Of a stretch of DNA of 64,000 nucleotides, positions 20,684 through 32,289 are shown piece after piece. The notes under the pieces were generated by a model, which was not told where the DNA came from, made no database searches, and worked only from the letters and a program-made list of their open reading frames with translations. Made by a program: the position numbers and the translations under genes. Numbering within the stretch: position 1 is the stretch's first letter; each line of letters starts with the position of its first letter. This DNA is from Avena insularis (Eukaryota > Streptophyta > Magnoliopsida > Poales > Poaceae). The stretch is taken from the NCBI GenBank assembly GCA_023614405.1, contig CM042688.1, positions 71,720,253 through 71,784,252 of the forward strand, written 5' to 3'.

Positions 20684-23600
20684 ATGGCCTCTAGCAGCTC
20701 TGGTCCTTCCATGGTGGCGATTCCTGAGGCTACGCCGGAGCCATCCCACGGAGTGATCGTCCTACCGGAGGGGGTGGTCGTTCCTGTCCCCGCTGTGACA
20801 GAATCCACCGGCGATGACCAAGAACGAGCGGCGCCCGAAGCTGCCGAAGAGGAAAACGACTCCCACAAGGGGATGTGGAGAGGCTCTAATCTCTCCGCCG
20901 AAGATCCGCAGGAGCTGGTCGCCGAGGGGTATCTCCCTGCGACGGAGAAGTTAGTCTGGTAGGCGGAGCCGGCCGGCGAGGTGGTCCCTTCTCCCCAACC
21001 CGGAGAGAAGGTGTACCTCAAATCACAGCTGGTACGTGGCGTAAGCCTGCCAGTATCCGACTTCTTCTTGGATGTCCTCCGACACTTCTGGGTACTTCCC
21101 CACAATCTCTCTCCCAACAACATTCTAGTCCTTAGCAACTTTGTAGCTCTATGTGAAGGATATCTAGGGATCAAGCCTAGACTAGATCTGTTTGTATACT
21201 TTTTCACCGTCAAGAGAGATTCCGTAGAGTCCAAGGACGAACTACGGATCTCCGAAACCATTAGCTTCAAAATCCAGCCTAGCCGGCGCTTCCTCGACAT
21301 CGTCGAGCATGAGTCTTGCAAGAACTGTCAACGCACGTATTTCTACGGACCAGATGTCCCTCTGCCTGACCGCCTTGAGAACTACCCCGACTTCGTCGAT
21401 GGAGGTGCCACCGAAGTGCCTGCATGGCGGACCCCATCCTCTCTTCCCTCTGATGACAAAGCCAATCGCGCCTTAAGGCGGATCAAATGGCTCGTAGACG
21501 GAGGTCTAACGGGCTTGGACCTTTCCATGTGTTGGTACGTTAGGCGGATCCAGCCTCTGCAACACCGCGCTGAGTTGATGTGCAAGTACACTCAAGACAG
21601 GAGGGATCCCATGCGAATTTCACGGAATAACTTCTCTGCTGACACCATCAAGCTCTAGCTTAAGGACATCGTCAGGGTGAGGGACAAGAAGCGGGGCTTC
21701 AAGATCACCTATGACATGTTCGATTGCGGTACATGCCCAGAGGTAGCTTCTGTTTCCTTTGTTTCTCGTTATATGCTCTAAGGTTTTTCCGACTTGAAGT
21801 TGTCCATCTAACACTTCTCTGTATCCCAGCTGGTGACCTTGGCGGTGGATCAAATGGCCTCCCAGGTCTATGATCCAAAGCTGAAGGATATCCAGGTGGT
21901 GTCCGACGAATATGCCCCCAAGGATCAACCAGCTCCGGCAGCGCGAAAGCGGAAGAGCTCCACCTCTCACACTACTGCCGAGGCCAAGAAGAAGAAATCA
22001 GAGAGTGGAGTCTCCAAACGTTCCACTGCCGCCTTAGAGGCGGAGAAGAAGAAGAAGTCCACCGACATTCCCCACACTAAGGCTCCTGCCGTGGAGTAAG
22101 TACTTTCATTCTTCGGCTTGTATTTTTCAGCTCGCACCTTTTTCAACTCTTGTACTTATACTTTGTATGTTTTAGGAGGAAAGCCGGTGTTAGTTTGAAG
22201 CGATCCTCCAAAGATGTTGGAGGGTCAAAAACATTCGCGATATGCTAACCAGGGATCTATCCGCCAAGTCCTCTCCCGCCACCCCTACTCGTGCTGCCAA
22301 GCCTTCTACTGGCCCCGCTGGGACGTCATCCCTGAGACCTCCACCATGGAGACAGATATCAATCCAATTCTTGATGTCTCAGGCTCTGTCGAGGCAGATG
22401 TTGCTCCCAGCGGCTAGGCAATGCAGGAGAGCACTTCCTCTAAAGTGGCTGAAGCTCCGGCTAAGGATGCCACCGAGAAAGGGAAGGAATTAGTGGAAGA
22501 GGTGGACGTGGAAGCGACAATCGAGGTGGGAGCCTCCAAGCCATCATCTGCTTTGAAGGTGCAGGAGGCAACTAGGGCTTCATCCATGCCTCTGGCTTCA
22601 ACCTCTCCATTGGCTGCGACTCCTCTGAGGTTGAGCCTGGATGACCTCATCAAGCAGGTCGACACAATCTATAAGAATGCCCGGACCTTCCATGATTCCT
22701 ATGCTCATCTGGCCAACAATCTCAGGATCATTGCCATCGTAAGTTTTTTAAACTTCACTTATTTTACTTTGCGTAGTATACCCCACTGTAGCCCCCGAGC
22801 TCTTAGGTGGATAATCCAATAGTTATCGGCCTGAGTGCTCCAAAGAACTAAGTGTAGAACTTGTTCGTGTGGCCCCGAGCGTTTAGTTGAAACTGTATAG
22901 TTCCGACTAGATGCTCTAGAGAAACTAGTTTACTTTAAAATCATGTACTATAGCCCCTGAGCGTTTAGTTGAAACTGGATAGTTCCGACTAGATGCTCTA
23001 GAGAAACTAAGCATGTTAACATCTTGTGCACAATGAGAATAAATGGAGGATAGCCGCCAATGAGAGGTTTGCTGCTCTTCGGAAGGAACTGGACCTTGAA
23101 TAGGGTAAAACCAAATTCCTAAAGGAACACATAAAAATAGCTAGAGTCTATTTCCTACAATAGCTCCTTGCTTTTCTCATTGAATTATTTCTTCTATCTT
23201 CTGATAGCATTTTCGGATTTCCGTCTTATAGAAGCCATTGCCAAGGTCAAGAGCATCGTCGAGCAATCCAAGCATATCCAGGAGCTCGATGATGAAAACA
23301 AAATTCTGAAGAAGGACCTGGCCGAGGCCGTCAAAGGCCATGAGGCAGCGATGAAGGTGCTGCAAGAATCTATGGACTCCGAGATGCAACTCCTGAAAGG
23401 GGAGATTGTCCAGCTCAAGGAACAGAACCAAGCTGCCAAAGAGCAGAACACTAGGAACCTTGAGGTGTATAAGATCGTCCAGAAGGAGCGGGATGCATTG
23501 ACGGAGTCATGCTCTCAAGCAGAGACGAGCATCTTTGGTAACCTTCCTCCGTCTTGGTCGTTTCTATATTGTAGACGTTTCTTTGATTGGTTTGTGCTCA

Positions 23601-24162
23601 TGGCCCTTGTTTCTTTTTGCAAACCATAGCCCCTATTGGCTTAGCCAATTTGGGAGAAGGTGCTCCAGATCTCAAGGAACACATGATTCTTGCCAGCAAC
23701 TTCGTCAGCACCGCCATTGCCCAAGCCAAGGAGATAGCTCAACCTCTAGGCATCAATATCAAGGCGGCAGACTCAGCGGCCAAGTATGCGGAAATCCTAT
23801 GCCGAGCCCCCGAGAAAGTCAAGGACTGGAAAGCCTCTCGCGTCTGGGCTGGTGCCAGGATAACCCTGTCCTTGGTCAAGGCTCACTACGATAATGACGA
23901 CATCGACTTGGTGACTTCCAGCATGCCCAAGTTGGACGAGGAAGGACAAGAGATCGATAGCGATGCTATTTGGAACTCTCTTGCCGGCTTCGATACCAGA
24001 GTTGCCAAGATTGTCAAGGCTGATGTCTTCGTGCCTACCGAGATCTTGGAAGACGATATGGCCTCATCTGAGTCTAGCCCCTCTCCTTCAGATTTTGATC
24101 AGCTCTCCTGGCCTGGCTCTCCCGATGATGCCACCACAAAGCCCCCTGCAGCAGAGCCATAA
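20684..24162 (+). pseudogene. Antisense multi-exon gene in element D (Transposase_28-like domain plus coiled coil)
   Basis: Runs opposite to gag-pol, between integrase and the 3' LTR. Exon 1 (20684-21742) encodes a Pro/Glu-rich N-terminus, then a domain containing LPVSDFFLDVLRHFWVLPH, FVALCEGYLGIKP and YVRRIQPLQHRAELM, which fits the plant Putative gypsy type transposon (Transposase_28) family. Supported junctions: donor 21743 to acceptor 21829; donor 22096 to acceptor 22175; donor 22739; an exon from about 23232 (Glu/Lys/Gln coiled coil) to 23537; last exon 23630-24162. The C-terminal exon has WAGARITLSLVKAH and ends at TAA 24160. TAG codons at 20960 and 21656 and a frame break near 22240 disable it. 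Function unknown; antisense genes of this kind are known in Tat elements. Confidence 0.72.
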
Positions 24163-24675
24163 AAAACAATGTATGTATTAAATGTATCTCTGCAATGTGT
24201 ATGCGGAAAAAACTTATGTTTTGGCTAAGGAGGAAAAACTTGTACTCAAGCTTCCTGCAACTTACTTTTTTCTAGCATGTGTATTTATTTTTAAGCAAGT
24301 GTTTGCTTATCCATTATTCTAGTTCGTATGCTTGACCTTTCGTGAGACGGAAGACTTGCGGCACAGAACTATGCTCTCAGGTGATGAAGCTTAATAGCAC
24401 CGTCAAGAACCCAAGAACAAAATTGCCGGCTTTGAGTGCCGAAAAGTCACTACTCCGGAATCCACATAAAAACTTCAGAAAACATGTAGACCAGAAAACT
24501 TAAGCTAACGCCCGTAGGTGGAATTTTCACAAGGGAAAATGCAACCTTGCGCATAAAGGGTTTATATGATCCAAAAATGAACAACTAAAGGAGGTAAAAG
24601 ACATAGAGGATATGAGTGAACCAAATGCTTTGTTTCATTGATCATATAAGAAACTTATTACATAATATAAATGTG
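24163..24675. other. Tail-to-tail interval between antisense gene and integrase of D
   Basis: About 510 bases, AT-rich, with no ORF. It would hold the 3' ends and polyadenylation signals of two converging transcripts. AATAAA-type signals are not distinct. Confidence 0.5.
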
Positions 24676-27600
24676 CTAAGTGAAAAAGGGACGTAGTTGT
24701 GATATGTTCCATGGCCGATCTGTCTTCAGGTAATCATCATCGGAGTCACGTTGCTTGTGCTTGCAATTTTTTGGCCTATCTTTCAACTCGTGAATATCGA
24801 CGAGGTAATAGGAACCATTTAGCAATGCTTTGTTTATGACGAACGGTCCTTCCCAAGGCGGGGATAGTTTGTGTGATTTCTCCTGCTTCAGTCTAAGAAC
24901 CAGATCCCCCTCTTTAAATGAGTGATGCTTTACGCGGCGACTATGATAGCCGTGCAACTTCTGCTGGTAGATGACGGATCTCTGGCATGTCATCACATGC
25001 TCTTCTTCAAGTAGGTCCACAGATAGTCGTCTAGATTCTTCAGTGTCATCCTCCTTGTAGGCGGAAACTCTTGGTGCATCGTGGAGTATGTCGGATGGAA
25101 GAACTGCTTCTGCTCCATAAACCATGAAGAAAGGAGTTAAGCTGGTGGATCTGTTGGGTGTTGTTCGTAAACTCCACAAGATAGATGGTAGTTCCTCCGC
25201 CTAGGATCCAGCTGCTCTACATAGCGGTGCCTCTAAGCGTGGCTTGATTCCATGCAGAATTAGTCCATTAGCCCTTTCAACTTGCCCATTTGACTGTGGA
25301 TGTGCCACAGATGCTAGGTCAAGGCGGATGCCTTTCTCATGACAGTATTCCTCAACTTCTCTGAGAGATAAGTTTCTGCCATTGTCGGTGATGATGCTAT
25401 GCGGGAGACCAAATCTCACCACTAGATCCCGGCCAAACTTTAGGGTTATTGCCCCATCAAGCTTTCTAATGGGTTTAGCTTCAATCCATTTCGTGAATTT
25501 GTCCACTACTACTAGCAAGTGTGTGAATCCACAGGGTGCTGTCTGCAAAGGCCCCATCATGTCCAGCCCCCAGACTGCGAACGTCCAAGTTATTGGTATT
25601 GTTCGCAATTCTTCAGCTAGAACACTTGGTTGTCTTGCATAAAACTAACACCCAAGGCATGTTTGTACCAACTTGTCAGCATCCGTCTTGGCAGTTATCC
25701 AGTAGAATCCTTGTCGGAAGGCCTTAGCCACCAACGATCGGGGAGTGGCGTGATGCCCGCAATCTCCATGATGTATTTCTCGAAGGATTTCAATACCTTG
25801 CTGCTGGGAAACGCATCGTAGGAAGACTCCTGTGGTACTTCTTTTTTATAGCTGGCCATCAATGATGACGTAGCCATTTGCTCTGCGTACTATTTGCCGG
25901 CATTCTACTTTGTCGGCAGGCAAAGTTCTGTCTTGTAGATAATCCATGAACGACTTCATCTAAGCCGGAGAGGTCACTATTACTGTGTTAACAAATGAAT
26001 CCACTCTATCCGGGTTGTCCGGGTCTGCTCCCTTCACGGATGGAGTCCGTAAATGTTTCAGGAAAACGTCTGGCATAATTGGTCGATGAGATGATCCAAG
26101 CTTTCACAGCAGATTTGCCGCCTCATTATCTTCCCTTTTGACGTACTTGACTTCATAGTCGTATAAGCACTTGGCTATTTCGTCTACTTCGTCTCGATAT
26201 GCCGCCATCATAGGGTTCTGTGTGTTCCAAGTGCCAGCTACTTGCTAGGCAACCAAGTCGGAATCTCCATAGCAAACTATGCACTTGATGCCAATATCCT
26301 TGGCAACGCGAAGTCCATGAATGAGGGCCTCATACTCCGCCATGTTATTGGTAGTGTTGAAGTGGATCTGCAGGACGTATTGTAGCTTCTCTCCTGTTGG
26401 TGATTGTAATAATACACCAGCCCCCGAGCCATTGAGTAATTTCAATCTGTCAAAGTGCATGACCCAATACTCTGCCTCTAGCACAGGAGTGTCTTCTGGC
26501 AGTTCTGTCCAATCTACAAGAAAACCCGCCAATGCTTGTGACTTGATAGCGTCGCGTCGCTTGTAGGTGATGTCAAAGGCGGTAAGTTCAATGCCCCACT
26601 TTGCCACTCTCCCTGTAGCGTCGGTGTTGTTGATGATGTCGGACAGTGGAGCTTTACTCACTACTGTGATGGGGTGCTCCTGGAAATAATGCCTTAACTT
26701 ACGTGAAGCAAGGAAAACTCCATAAGCTATGTTCTGGTAGTGCGGGTAACGCTGCTTGGATTTCGTCAAGACCTCGCTTACATAGTAAATAGGTTGCTGA
26801 ACTCCATACTCGTGCGTTGGTTCCTTGCACTCCACCATGATGACGATGCTGATTACTCGGTTGGTTGCCGCCATGTAAACTAACATAGGCTCCCTTGGCA
26901 CCGGTGCTGCAAGTATAGGTGGGGAGGAGAGTATTCTCTTCAACTCCTGAAGTGCTGCGTCAGCCTCGTCCATCCATGTGAATTTGTCCGCCTTCTTGAG
27001 CAACTTGTAGAGCGTCATAGCCTTCTCACCAAGTCGGTTGATGAACCGGCTTACTGTTGCAATGCATCATGTGAGCCTTTGTATGTCCTCCAGGCATGTC
27101 GGGCATTTGATGTCGAGGATGGCCTTGATTTTCCCTAGGTTCACCTTGATTCCGCAATGCGAAACAATGAAGCCCAACAATTTGCCAGATGGTACCCCGA
27201 AGACGCACTTCTTTGGGTTCAGCATCATGTTGTATTTTTGGAGATTGTCGAAGGTTTCCTGCAAGTCAGCGATAAGATCATTTGATTTCTTTGACATTAC
27301 CGTGATGTCGTCCATGTAAGTGTGTATGTTGCGACCTATTTGGTCATGCAGGAAACATTGCATCGTCCGCTGGTACGTGGCACCAGCGTTTTTCAACCCG
27401 AAGGGCATCATGACGTAGCAATACGTGCCGTAGGGTGTGGTGAACAAAGTGGCCAATTGGTCCGACTTTCGCATCCGGATCTGGTGGTATCCTGAGTAGG
27501 CATCGAGAAAACATAGAAGTTCCGAGCCAGCCGTCGAATCAATGACTTGGTCAATGCGAGGCAAAGCAAACGGATCCTTCGGACACGCTTTGTTCAAGCC

Positions 27601-28677
27601 GGTGTAATCAACACACATTCTTAATTCATTGGTTCCCTTTTTGGGGACAAGTACAGGATTCACCACCCATCGGGTGTGAATAACTTCTCGGATAAAGCCA
27701 GCCTTAAGTAACCTAGCTATTTCTTTGCATATAGCCCTTCGTCTTTCATCACCAAAGCGTTGTAGAGATTGTTTCATCGGTTTGGCATTAGGATCAATAT
27801 TCAAGCTGTGCTCAGCAAGTTCCCTAGGTACACCTTTCATGTCGGCAGGTTGCCAGGCAAAGATGTCCCTATTCTCACGGAGGAACTCGATGAGCGCGCT
27901 TTCCTATCTGGGATCCAGGTCCGTGCCAATGGTGGTGGTCTTGGAGGAATCACCTTCGACAAGCTCCACCTGCTTGGTCTTGATGGCGGCCTTGAAGGCG
28001 GGTTCTGCGGCAGTGATCTGCTTCTTCGAAGCCGGCATCTACGAGGCATCGACCTAGTTCTGGATCTCCTTGAACTCCTCACCGTAGAGGACTGCTTCGG
28101 CAAAGGAGGCTTCACTGAGCTCGCACTCCCGTGCCTTGGTGAAGCTTCCATCAATGGTGATGACGCCATTTGGTCCAGGAATCTTGAGCTTGTTGTAGAC
28201 AAAGCATGGCCTTGTGAGGAAGGAGTGGAAGATGTCGCATCCAAAGATGACATGGTACACACTCTTGAAAGGCACCACTTCAAAGGTCATGCATTCTTGG
28301 CGGTAATTGTTGACATCGCCAAAAGCAACCAGAATTTCTTGTCGGCCAGGGACAACCCCATGGAACATGGTGTTGCTCTTCCTTAGCTGGGTTTCGGTCA
28401 GGTTCATCTTGTGCAGTGTATCCAGGTACATGATGTTGATGTTGCTTCCATTGTCCACGAGGCACTTGGTGAACTCCGTGCCGTCAACCAAAGGGTTGAT
28501 GACCATAGCATACTGGTTCTCTGTTGGGATAAGTTCTGGGTGATCTTTCCTATCCCAAGTAATTGGAACTTCCGACCACCTGACATACTGGGGAACCGGG
28601 GGAGGGTAGCCATCAGTATCCTCAGAGAGGTTTTCTAGGCCCGGACGGTTGGGGTGCCAAGGAAGGTGTGGTAACAT
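24676..28677 (-). pseudogene. pol: Element D pol: protease, RT, RNase H, second RNase H, integrase
   Basis: All domains lie in one reading frame, broken by about nine in-frame stops and no frameshift. Protease (28677-28054): KCLVDNGSNINIM active site, residues 71-83. RT (27840-27067): VDYTGLNKACPKDPFALPRID, FLDAYSGYHQI (catalytic Asp 113) and YMDD (175-178). Connection and first RNase H (27018-about 26500): HYQNIAYGVFLASRKLRHYF. Second, Tat-type RNase H (to 26245): Asp190, Glu228 and Asp252 in FD, MAEYE and GDSD. Integrase: HHCC near 25800-25650; catalytic core with D16, D75 and E111 of the ORF starting at 25608 (DD35E); C-terminal PPWEGPFVINKALLNGSYY. In an intact element these would reverse transcribe RNA in particles and insert the DNA into chromosomes. 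Confidence 0.9.
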
Positions 28678-29324
28678 GGAGCCTTCTTTTTGAAGGGAGT
28701 TTTCCCTTTATCCTCTCCCTTGTCGAAAGATTTTGGGTCCATGTCCTCGTCCATGTCACTTGATTCCTTGGGCTCTTCCTCCTTCTTCTTCCCTTTGCCT
28801 TTTCTGCGGGGTCTGTTTTTCCGGCTTCGCTTGTAGCCCGACTCAGGGTCCTCCTTGAGGTCATTGGCAAACTTGCACTGGCGATTGGTGTGGGTGGATT
28901 TTCCATTGGCGTCGAGATGGACAAAACACGGCATATCATGGTACTCTTCATACGTTTGGGGAATGCAGGGTGATGAGGGTGTAGTGTCACTCCTCTGTTG
29001 GCCACTGCTAGCCCCCCGACCACGTCCACGCTGTCCGCCATTGCCTCTGCCAGTGAACGTTGAGGCGACCATGTCGGCTACTTGCTTCTCTTCGGGCGGA
29101 TTCTTCCGCTTGTTATTGTTGTTCTTCCTGGCCTGGGTAGGGATTGCTATCACTGGCAACGATCCACGCGCATCGTCATCAGCAGCGGCAAACTCGCTAG
29201 CCATGGCGATCATTGCGTTGAGGTTGAGCTCATTGTTGTCTTGCTTGCGCTTCAACGTATGCCGGAGCAAAGTTCCATTTTCCAGGCCATCAATGAAGGA
29301 AGCCATAGTAGTCTGTCCATGCAC
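28635..29324 (-). pseudogene. gag: Element D gag, C-terminal part
   Basis: Continues gag in a different frame from 29350-30249: helical region MIAMASEFAAADD, a basic linker, an RG-rich RNA-binding type stretch (GRGNGGQRGRGRG), and a degenerate Cys/His segment (CFVH...HTNRQC) in the place of a zinc knuckle. It ends in a Lys-rich tail and overlaps the start of the protease frame by 43 bases in a different frame. The break near 29330-29350 separates it from the gag core. Confidence 0.72.
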
Positions 29325-29349
29325 CCCTGCGTAGGATTTTCATATCCAG

Positions 29350-30249
29350 CTAGCGAGAGAGGTAGGCACGAGAGGTTTCATCCTTTTCTTGCACACACCG
29401 CTGTATGTCTCTGACAGTACAGGGACATTTGTACGTACCTTCGAAATTTTTGGTGAATGCTTCATGCATGTCCAACCAATTGCATATTGATTTCTCCGGT
29501 AAGTCATCGATCCATTGTCGGGCGGTGCCGGTCAACATGAGCGGGAGGTACTTGACGGAGACGTTGGGTTTTCCCCCTATGATATGGATCGCTTCGTTGT
29601 AGTCCTGCAACCATGTTGTTAGCCTAGCAGTGTCGTTGTATGGCTTGATGGTCGTGTCTATCTGGAGGCCCTTGGGGTAGGTTGTGGCCCGTATCACTGG
29701 TCCAAAACAACGTGTCCCAAGGTATGGGAGCTCCCGAGCTTCTTGGATCTTGTCCAGACGTGTATGTGCATCGTATGGCTCTGGCTGCTTCCCTTTTCCG
29801 TCATGGGGAGGGGAATTGTGGCGCGATCTATGAGATCCACCGCGTCCTCTGCCATGATGGCTACTAGGTGGCAATGGAGACGGTGGAGGCGGTGGGTTAG
29901 CTCTCTTGTTGTCCCCCTCTTGCGATTCCTCATGCCTGTCGTGGTTGCTTGTAAGACGTGCCGGTTCCTTGTGGGACATGCTTCTGTGTCCGTCATTGCC
30001 GCTGCTCTCTCCAGCATGCCGAGGCTGCTCACCCTGATCGTGTATAACGACGCTGGGCTGGGACCGCCTTGGAGGTGGCATGCTTGTGTGGTGGCGCGGC
30101 TCTAGCTCCTGGTGACGCCGAGATGGTGGTGGAGGTGGCGACCGACGGGGACTAGCCTTTTCTCCGTGATCGAAGGATATGGGGATGGCGCCGGTCCTGT
30201 TGCGTGCCTCTCTCCGTATTTGCTCTGTGGAGGATGTGTGGGATCCCAT
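29350..30249 (-). pseudogene. gag: Element D gag core
   Basis: A 299-codon ORF from ATG 30249. The N-terminal half is Pro/Arg/His/Ser-rich and disordered. Residues about 165-299 are the Tat-type gag core: ATTYPKGLQIDTTIKPYN, LPLMLTGTARQWIDDLP, FEGTYKCPCTVRDIQRCVQ and ETSRAYLSR. A stop at 29350 and a frame change cut it from the C-terminal part. The predicted role is capsid assembly. Confidence 0.82.
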
Positions 30250-30434
30250 GTCACGGGGAGATTTTGGCCTTTTGTGGCTGTTCAGGGTTGACTAGCAAAG
30301 CTCCGGGTTGGACTCAAGCCTCTACGAGGTGGCCTTTTCCTGTTGCTTGCATGCCTTAGCGATAAGGTTGTACACCTGAGCAACTGCTTCTAGCGACCTT
30401 TCTTGCTCCAGGAGGGTCTTGGAAACAGCAATGT

Positions 30435-30701
30435 TCAGAGCGGGAGTTGGCATGACCTGCCTCTCCCCTCTAAATCTATGTAAGGGGTGGCTTTTGTCGG
30501 CTTAGACCCGTTATATCCCAACCTTTGCCAAACGTCAGGATCTTTGACGACGTGAGTTGGTACCTTCTTTGTCTTTTGCTTTAACAACAATTGCTTGTAT
30601 TCGGCCTCCATAGCTCTTGCCGCCTTGATGGATTGTTGCGCCTTAGCCATGTCTTCGTCCAGCTTAGCGCCCTGCACCACGATGCACTTGGCCTCCGCCA
30701 A
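30435..30701 (-). pseudogene. Element D helical segment upstream of gag
   Basis: An 88-codon frame rich in Ala, Lys, Glu and Gln (KAQQSIKAARAMEAEYKQ), likely a coiled coil, followed by KVPTHVVKDPDVWQRLG. It lies between two gag-like segments. No family recognised. Confidence 0.45.
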
Positions 30702-30899
30702 GATTTCTGCGTGCTTCTCATCGAGCTCCGTAACGCTCTGGATATGGACAACGGTGATTGGCTCAATAAGAAGTGTGTTGTAGATTGCTTTGTTGGCGGG
30801 AGTGGCTAGTGCTTGCCGGCTGATTTGATTATCGGGTCGTACTAGGGGCCGTGGTAAGTTCCTGCGCTAGTGGCGGGCGGATAACCGGAGGGGGGCGTA

Positions 30900-31298
30900 C
30901 TAGGGGCCGTGGTAAGTTCTCACGTCTAGTTCTTGTCCGTCTTCTTCCATCACGCTCCCAATGGCGACTAGCACCTGGTGGGAAGTGTTGGTCTTCTCGG
31001 CGTGCTCCTTCTTCTCGATCTCCTGCTCGATCTCCCTCATAACAACGTCATATTCCTCTGAGTTAGCGTCCGAGCCACTGGCATCTATATTGATATCAGC
31101 ATAAAGTGCATCAAGGAGTGTTCCAGGCGTGAGCCCTTCCATGAAGTGGTATACGAGCTCGTCGGCGTGGTCGCCCTCAAGGGTTTCCCTCACCCTCATC
31201 CATCTAGCGAGGTATTCGCGGGGAGGTTCTCCATCCCTTTGAACGCATCTGGCTAGATCGAAGATGGTGACGATGCCGACAAAGTATGACCTGCGCAT
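30900..31298 (-). pseudogene. Element D second gag-like segment
   Basis: A 132-codon ORF whose first 60 residues (FDLARCVQRDGEPPREYLARW...) resemble the part of the gag core that reads VRDIQRCVQEKDETSRAYLSR in the main gag of the same element, followed by YHFMEGLTPGTLLDALY and an acidic tail. It looks like a partial duplicate or an extra gag-type domain placed before gag. At 30838-30860 and 30897-30919 a 23-bp sequence is directly repeated, suggesting a local duplication. Confidence 0.5.
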
Positions 31299-31316
31299 CT
31301 CTAACGCTCGGGGAAG

Positions 31317-31721
31317 CTAAGCGGATTTGCGGGGTCCTTCCACCTTTATATCCTGCATAGGGGCGGTTTGGGTGGGCCTTGAAATTTCCTGATCCGAGCC
31401 ACCATACTCCAAGGAGAGGTATGGCCCAGATCCTTCCACGAATGTGTCCTGCTCATAGGCAGTCCGTGCAGGGCTTGACGAGTTTCCGACTTCCAGGGAG
31501 CTAGGACCCGAGTCGGTTTCGCCGATGAAGATGTAGATGTCTCCGAAGGGGATGACGGAGCAGCGCATGGGGTTCGTCTTCGCTGGCACCCAAAACTTAT
31601 CTGGAGGGACGATTGGGACATTGCCGGAGAAGAGAACGTGACCGATGGCTACGGTATCGCCGATTCCCGCGAAGAGATTGGACCTCGCCCGGTGTAGAGC
31701 TCGAAGCGCCTTTTGCCCCAT
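31317..31721 (-). CDS. Element D leader ORF, unknown function
   Basis: A 134-codon ORF starting at ATG 31721, inside the primer binding site segment itself, only 13 bases from the LTR. It opens MGQKALRALHRARSNLFAG and has FGDIYIFIGETDSG near residue 60; the C-terminal half is Ser/Glu/Pro-rich. No known family was recognised. It is uninterrupted, unlike the neighbouring gag and pol. It could be the true N-terminus of a longer gag polyprotein. Confidence 0.5.
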   Translation of the reverse strand: MGQKALRALHRARSNLFAGIGDTVAIGHVLFSGNVPIVPPDKFWVPAKTNPMRCSVIPFGDIYIFIGETDSGPSSLEVGNSSSPARTAYEQDTFVEGSGPYLSLEYGGSDQEISRPTQTAPMQDIKVEGPRKSA

Positions 31722-31733
31722 GGTGGGTGCCAA
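31711..31733 (-). promoter_or_regulatory. Element D primer binding site
   Basis: Minus strand TTGGCACCCACCATGGGGC, one base from the LTR end. It resembles the TGGCGCCCACCGTGGGGC form common in Tat-type elements; the tRNA species is not assigned here. Confidence 0.7.
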
Positions 31734-31734
31734 T

Positions 31735-32284
31735 TATCGTGGTATTGCCGACGAGTACACCATGGAGGGGTCCTCACAGTGCGTGTTTAGAGACGTGGGG
31801 TAAGGTGGAGAGTTGGCGGGTACGAGGTAACACAGATTACCTAGGTTCAAGTCCCACAATAGTGGCGGAACTCTACTCCTGCTATAAATCAATATAATAG
31901 CAATACCCCGAGTTATACAGATAGGTTCGTTGTGTGAGGTGTTACGTGTTGTACGCAACAATCTAAGAGGTTGTCTGCCCTAAAGGCTGCCGCAGGCCGG
32001 CTTATAAAGGTGCCAAGACCTAGGGTTTATAGGGAAAGGTCCTTGCCGGACAAGGTAAAGAGTCCTACACAAATACAAACTAGTCTTCCATGTCTTGTAC
32101 TCCAAGGCTCCGAGTATGTCGGTGACTCCTGCGTATCCTTCCTTTATCCGGCATGGGCCTCCCTTCAAGATCCGTCTAACTGGGCTGCCCAGCAGGCCAT
32201 AGGCCTTGCTACCAACTATGGGCCACCCGGGTTAGGCGGATTGGTGACATGCTATGAGGATACCCATATAGCATATCCCCAACA
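31735..32284 (-). repeat. Element D 5' LTR (550 bp)
   Basis: Minus-strand start TGTTGGGGATATGC at 32284. The outer dinucleotide at 31735 is decayed (TA instead of TG on the plus strand). Confidence 0.93.
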
Positions 32285-32289
32285 AGCAT

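Larger units (their letters stand above)
19551..32284 (-). mobile_element. Element D: Tat-type Ty3/gypsy retrotransposon nested in E
   Basis: LTRs of 550 bp at 31735-32284 (5') and 19551-20100 (3'), perfect TSD AGCAT (19546-19550 and 32285-32289). Total 12,734 bp. On the minus strand: primer site, leader ORF, gag-like segment, gag, protease, RT, RNase H, a second RNase H, integrase. An intron-containing gene runs on the opposite strand between integrase and the 3' LTR. The second RNase H and the antisense gene identify the Tat lineage. Many in-frame stops make it inactive. Confidence 0.93.

Noticed and set aside
20665..21321. A 218-codon minus-strand ORF in element D
   Set aside because: It is the reverse shadow of exon 1 of the antisense gene, whose plus-strand frame contains a recognisable domain and splice sites.
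31844..31854. GGTTCAAGTCC in the D LTR, like a tRNA B box
   Set aside because: No matching A box or cloverleaf, wrong strand relative to the element, and the other LTR has a mutated version. Probably chance.
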